From: Selenomonadales bacterium 4137-cl
Lineage (GTDB): Bacteria > Bacillota > Negativicutes > Sporomusales > UBA7701
Length of the DNA stretch: 64,000 nucleotides
Direction of reading: 5' to 3'
Assembly (NCBI GenBank): GCA_032334055.1
Contig: JAUOZS010000001.1
Coordinates: 496,001-560,000 of the forward strand
Below are positions 60,981 to 64,000 of the stretch, one piece after another. The notes under the pieces were generated by a model. It was not told the origin of the DNA, searched no databases, and saw nothing but the letters and a program-made list of their open reading frames with translations. Numbering within the stretch: position 1 is the first letter of the stretch; each line of letters begins with the position of its first letter. Made by a program: the position numbers and the translations under genes.

Positions 60981-62324
60981 TTGGAAACGCCTTCAATAAG
61001 TACGGAGCTCGGGGTTATTTTCCTGCTGATCGTCGCGAACGGTTTTTTCGCTCTCGCGGAGATGGCGATCGTTTCTTCGCGGCCGGGGCGGCTTGAGCAT
61101 ATGGCTTCCCAGGGCGGGCGCGGCGCCGCGCGGGCGCTGAAGCTGGCCCAGGAGCCGACGGATATGCTATCGGCTATCCAGGTGGGCATTACCCTGATCG
61201 GTATTTTTACCGGCGCTTTCGGCGGCGCGACTCTTTCGGGGCATCTGGCGGCGTGGCTCAAGGAGGCGCCGGCGCTGGCAGGGTTCGCGGATTCGGTGAG
61301 TCTCGTACTGGTCGTCGCCGGGATTACTTATGTTTCGCTGGTTGTCGGCGAGCTTGTGCCGAAACGGATCGCGCTTAATAATCCGGAGCCGATCGCCGCT
61401 TTCGTGGCCAGGCCGATTACTTTTTTTGTGACGGTTAACCGGCCGCTGGTGCGGCTATTGAGTTTTTCGACCCGATTCGTGCTGGCGGTGTTCCGCGCCA
61501 AGCCGCCGGACGAGCCGCCGGTGACGGAGGAAGAGGTCAAGGTGATGATCGGGCAGGGGGCGCAGCACGGGGTTTTCGAGGAGAGCGAGCGGGAGATGGT
61601 GGAGAATATCTTCCAGCTTAGCGATATGCGCGCCGGGGCGCTGATGACCCCCCGGGTGCAGATCGAGTGGCTCGATCTCGAGGATTCGGCGCACCAGAAT
61701 ATGAGTATCATCGTCGAGGGGCGCCATTCGTGCTTCCCGGTGGCCAGGGGCAGCCTCGACGAGATCGTCGGGGTGGTGTTCACGAAGGATCTGCTGGCCG
61801 ACCATGTGGCCGGCCAGGAGCTCGATTTCGAGCGGTTGGCCCGCGAGCCGATTTATGTGCCGCGCAGCATGCCGGCGCTGAAGGTGCTGGAGGCGTTCAA
61901 GGAGGAGAAGATGACCATCGCGCTCGTTATCGACGAGTTCGGCGGCATCGACGGCCTGGTGACGCTTAACGATATCATGGAGCATATCGTCGGCGAGATC
62001 GCGCTGGGCGACGGGGCGAACGACGATGAGGCGGTCCGCCGGGAGGACGGGTCGTGGCTCCTCGATGGGATGATGGATATCGAGGATTTCAAGGAGCTGT
62101 TCGCTTTCGGCGAGCTGCCGGAGGAGGAACGGGCAGGATATCAGACGCTGGGCGGGTTCGTGATTTCGTTCTTCGGCGATATTCCCCAGACGGGGGAGAG
62201 TTTCGCGTGGGGCGGCTATCGTTTCGAGGTGATGGACATGGACCGCACGCGGGTCGATAAGGTGCTGGTGGCGGCTTTGCCGCCGGAAAATGGCAACGAT
62301 GTTGTCGAGTATCCCTCGGTGTAG
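60981..62324 (+). CDS. CorC/HlyC-family (CNNM-type) membrane transporter
   Basis: 447 residues: DUF21/CNNM membrane domain (about 1-190, with LLIVANGFFALAEMAIVSSR and VGITLIGIFTGAFGGAT), two CBS domains (MTPRVQIEWLDLEDSAHQNM, then FKEEKMTIALVIDEFGGIDG) and a C-terminal CorC_HlyC domain. Linked to Mg2+ or Co2+ export in the family. TTG start at 60981 after aggagagtgttataaaggg. It follows an extended -10 promoter. Confidence 0.9.
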   Translation: METPSISTELGVIFLLIVANGFFALAEMAIVSSRPGRLEHMASQGGRGAARALKLAQEPTDMLSAIQVGITLIGIFTGAFGGATLSGHLAAWLKEAPALAGFADSVSLVLVVAGITYVSLVVGELVPKRIALNNPEPIAAFVARPITFFVTVNRPLVRLLSFSTRFVLAVFRAKPPDEPPVTEEEVKVMIGQGAQHGVFEESEREMVENIFQLSDMRAGALMTPRVQIEWLDLEDSAHQNMSIIVEGRHSCFPVARGSLDEIVGVVFTKDLLADHVAGQELDFERLAREPIYVPRSMPALKVLEAFKEEKMTIALVIDEFGGIDGLVTLNDIMEHIVGEIALGDGANDDEAVRREDGSWLLDGMMDIEDFKELFAFGELPEEERAGYQTLGGFVISFFGDIPQTGESFAWGGYRFEVMDMDRTRVDKVLVAALPPENGNDVVEYPSV

Positions 62325-62379
62325 GCCGGGGGATATTTTTTCGCTTCGTTTCGGGAAGACTAATGTCGGGAGGTGGGAA

Positions 62380-62589
62380 ATGGTGCGGAAAAAGACGGAC
62401 AGCGAGGCGTTCGCGTCGGAGTATGCGATGAGCGCCGGCGACAACGCGGTGTCCCGCGAGCAGATCGACAGGTCGATAGTAGCCGGAGAGGTCGCCAATG
62501 AGCATTCTTTCCGCGCCGCGTGCATGCGCGGCCTGGACGACATTTCCCAAGACCGAAAAAACGATAGGCGAGGAGGGGGTTCTGTGTGA
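62380..62589 (+). CDS. small hypothetical protein
   Basis: 69 residues, acidic to neutral and without hydrophobic segments (KTDSEAFASEYAMSAGDNAV, EQIDRSIVAGEVANEHSFRA). I do not recognise it. A gggaggtgggaa ribosome-binding site and 4-base overlap with the next small gene support translation. Confidence 0.62.
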   Translation: MVRKKTDSEAFASEYAMSAGDNAVSREQIDRSIVAGEVANEHSFRAACMRGLDDISQDRKNDRRGGGSV

Positions 62590-62717
62590 AGAAGAGGCTT
62601 GTCGGCGGTTATTTCTCCAGTGTGCCGCTGGCCCAGATTATCACCGCCACCGCCGATATCGCGCCCGAGGACGAGGTCCGGGACGACAGCCCGGACGGGG
62701 AAGGTTATGAGGACTGA
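62586..62717 (+). CDS. very small hypothetical protein
   Basis: 43 residues from GTG 62586: MKKRLVGGYFSSVPLAQIIT, then a strongly acidic tail (EDEVRDDSPDGEGYED). The GTG overlaps the previous stop by 4 bases, and gaggagggggttct precedes it. Family unknown; with the previous gene it forms a two-gene unit upstream of speD. Confidence 0.55.
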   Translation: MKKRLVGGYFSSVPLAQIITATADIAPEDEVRDDSPDGEGYED

Positions 62718-62765
62718 CGGAAGGACGGCAGCCCCGGACGCGCTCCGGGGCTTGGCTTTGTGAAT

Positions 62766-63584
62766 ATGGATGTCAAGGCGCTGAAGAAGAAGCTGCAGCT
62801 TTACGGGTTCAATAATCTGACCAAGACGTTGAGTTTCAATATGTACGACATTTGTTACGCGATCAGCCCCCAGCATCGCCGCGAGTATATAGACTATGTC
62901 GACGAGGAGTACAGCGCCGCCCGCCTGACGGCTATTTTAACGGCGGTGGCGGGCATCATCGGGGCGAATATCCTCAATGTCGCCCAGCAGGATTACGAGC
63001 CGCAGGGGGCGAGCGTGACGATGCTGATTTCCGAGGGCAAGGAGGGGGACGCGCTTTCCCAGGTGAATGCCGCCGCTCCGGAGGTGAAGGCCGCGGAGGC
63101 GGTGGTGGCGCATCTCGATAAGAGCCACATTACGGTGCATACTTATCCGGAGAGCCACCCGGACAAGGGGATCAGCACTTTCCGGGCCGATATAGATGTT
63201 TCGACGTGCGGCGAGATTTCGCCGCTGAGGGCACTCAATTTCCTGCTGGGGAGTTTCAATTCGGATATTGCGATCATCGATTACCGGGTGCGGGGGTTTA
63301 CCCGCGATGTTGCCGGGAAGAAGTATTTCATCGATCACCGGATAAATTCCATCCAGAATTACATCGCCAAGGAAAGCCGCGACAGGTACAATATGATCGA
63401 TGTGAACGTTTATCAGGAGAATATTTTTCATACTAAAATGATCCTTAAGGAGTTCGATCTCGATAATTATTTGTTCGGTACGGCGAAAAAAGAGCTGCTG
63501 CCGGGCGAGAAGAAGAAGATCAAGCAGCGCCTGAAGCGGGAGATGGCGGAGATTTTTTACGGCCGGAATGTTCCCAAGGTGTAG
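62766..63584 (+). CDS. speD: S-adenosylmethionine decarboxylase proenzyme (E. coli type)
   Basis: 272 residues. Close to E. coli SpeD along the whole chain: [73 protein letters not shown] and [20 protein letters not shown]. Autocleavage is expected between Lys and Ser in DKSH, making the pyruvoyl group; the Cys in STCG is the proton donor. It makes decarboxylated SAM for spermidine. This class 1a form is more usual in Proteobacteria than in Bacilli. GTG 62760 is an alternative start; neither has a strong ribosome-binding site. Confidence 0.94.
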   Translation: MDVKALKKKLQLYGFNNLTKTLSFNMYDICYAISPQHRREYIDYVDEEYSAARLTAILTAVAGIIGANILNVAQQDYEPQGASVTMLISEGKEGDALSQVNAAAPEVKAAEAVVAHLDKSHITVHTYPESHPDKGISTFRADIDVSTCGEISPLRALNFLLGSFNSDIAIIDYRVRGFTRDVAGKKYFIDHRINSIQNYIAKESRDRYNMIDVNVYQENIFHTKMILKEFDLDNYLFGTAKKELLPGEKKKIKQRLKREMAEIFYGRNVPKV

Positions 63585-63601
63585 CGGAGGGGGGTGGCGA
63601 G

Positions 63602-64000
63602 GTGGCAACCGCCCAGTTTAAAGCGGCCGCGCTGACGAACGAGATCGGCCTCAACGCACTTGCCGCCCATTTCGGCATCCGCCGCAAGTACCGGTGGGAG
63701 GATTCGCTGGCCTTGGGCGAGCGGGCTCTCAAGGGCGTGGTGCTGGAGCCGGCCGGCAAGTCGGTGCATGTTTTCTCGTTCGGTGCGGTGGTGTTCGTGA
63801 ATTGCCAGCACCATGAGATGATGGATGTGATCCGTTATCTCGGGCAGGTGGAGGGCGGTCTGGCGGAGGCGGCCGCTCTGACGCATTCCGATGATTACCG
63901 CATCGAGGTTTCGAGCGAGGAGGAGCCGTCGGTCAACAACGACTGCCTGGTGGTGCCGCGGGAGGAGGGCTACCAGAGGGAGATGGTGGCGACCGTGCTG
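63602..64000 (+). CDS. RMD1/DUF155-family protein (5' part, runs off the window)
   Basis: 133 residues are visible from GTG 63602 to the end of the window. The start of an RMD1-type domain is recognisable in KSVHVFSFGAVVFVNCQHHE and the following DDYRIEVSSEE. The full family has about 260-300 residues and C-terminal membrane segments. A ggagggggtggcgag ribosome-binding site precedes the start. Function in bacteria is unknown. Confidence 0.75.
   Translation, partial: MATAQFKAAALTNEIGLNALAAHFGIRRKYRWEDSLALGERALKGVVLEPAGKSVHVFSFGAVVFVNCQHHEMMDVIRYLGQVEGGLAEAAALTHSDDYRIEVSSEEEPSVNNDCLVVPREEGYQREMVATVL

Overview
The window reads as one contig of an anaerobic, endospore-forming, respiring Firmicute, most likely in the Negativicutes (Sporomusaceae-like). 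This is inferred from a PdaB-like sporulation deacetylase, a YjfB-type motility protein, a futalosine menaquinone operon, two copies of a 2-hydroxyacyl-CoA dehydratase-like/activator/YedF cassette, an E. coli-type SpeD and a KaiC/KaiB signalling cluster. No rRNA, tRNA, CRISPR array, integrase or insertion sequence was seen.

Region 1 (1-25.8 kb) is a metal-handling island. It holds three ArsR/CadC-type repressors, two Cd/Zn-type P1B ATPases, a CDF exporter, a CcdA-like protein, an FTR1-DUF2318 iron permease operon with two FtsX permeases, an ABC ATPase and an FMN-binding protein, a Fur-family regulator, a two-component system and a cupredoxin membrane protein. Four genes of a small CC/Se-motif family are scattered through it. 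One (13716-14021) carries an in-frame TGA exactly in the Cys motif and is a strong selenoprotein candidate. Another (24759-25057) is broken by a one-base frameshift. A c-di-AMP (ydaO-type) riboswitch sits in front of an NlpC/P60 cell-wall hydrolase at 5.5-6.4 kb.

Region 2 (25.8-32.3 kb) has a PaaK-like adenylating enzyme, a DUF2892 protein, two small secreted proteins that both end in Cys-Trp and share a promoter architecture, then a response regulator, a sensor kinase whose extracytoplasmic domain carries repeated MWDCD motifs, a SHOCT protein and an HMA-like protein.

Region 3 (32.4-46.9 kb) contains two paralogous three-gene cassettes (activator ATPase, dehydratase/double-cubane-type protein, YedF). 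They flank a sigma-54 activator with a PrpR-type sensor domain and a five-gene operon: type III CoA transferase, HMG-CoA-lyase-family enzyme, MatC-like dicarboxylate carrier and a two-subunit aconitase-type hydratase. This operon has a clear -24/-12 promoter and two matching upstream palindromes. It could degrade a C5 dicarboxylate through citramalyl-CoA to pyruvate and acetyl-CoA (inference).

Region 4 (46.9-64 kb) is more housekeeping: CBO0543-like membrane protein, polysaccharide deacetylase, mqnE-mqnA-mqnC plus an MTAP-family phosphorylase, guaA, a YjfB-like protein, a kaiC-kaiB-kaiB-histidine kinase operon, a PilZ protein, a CorC-type transporter, small hypothetical genes, speD and the start of an RMD1/DUF155 gene.
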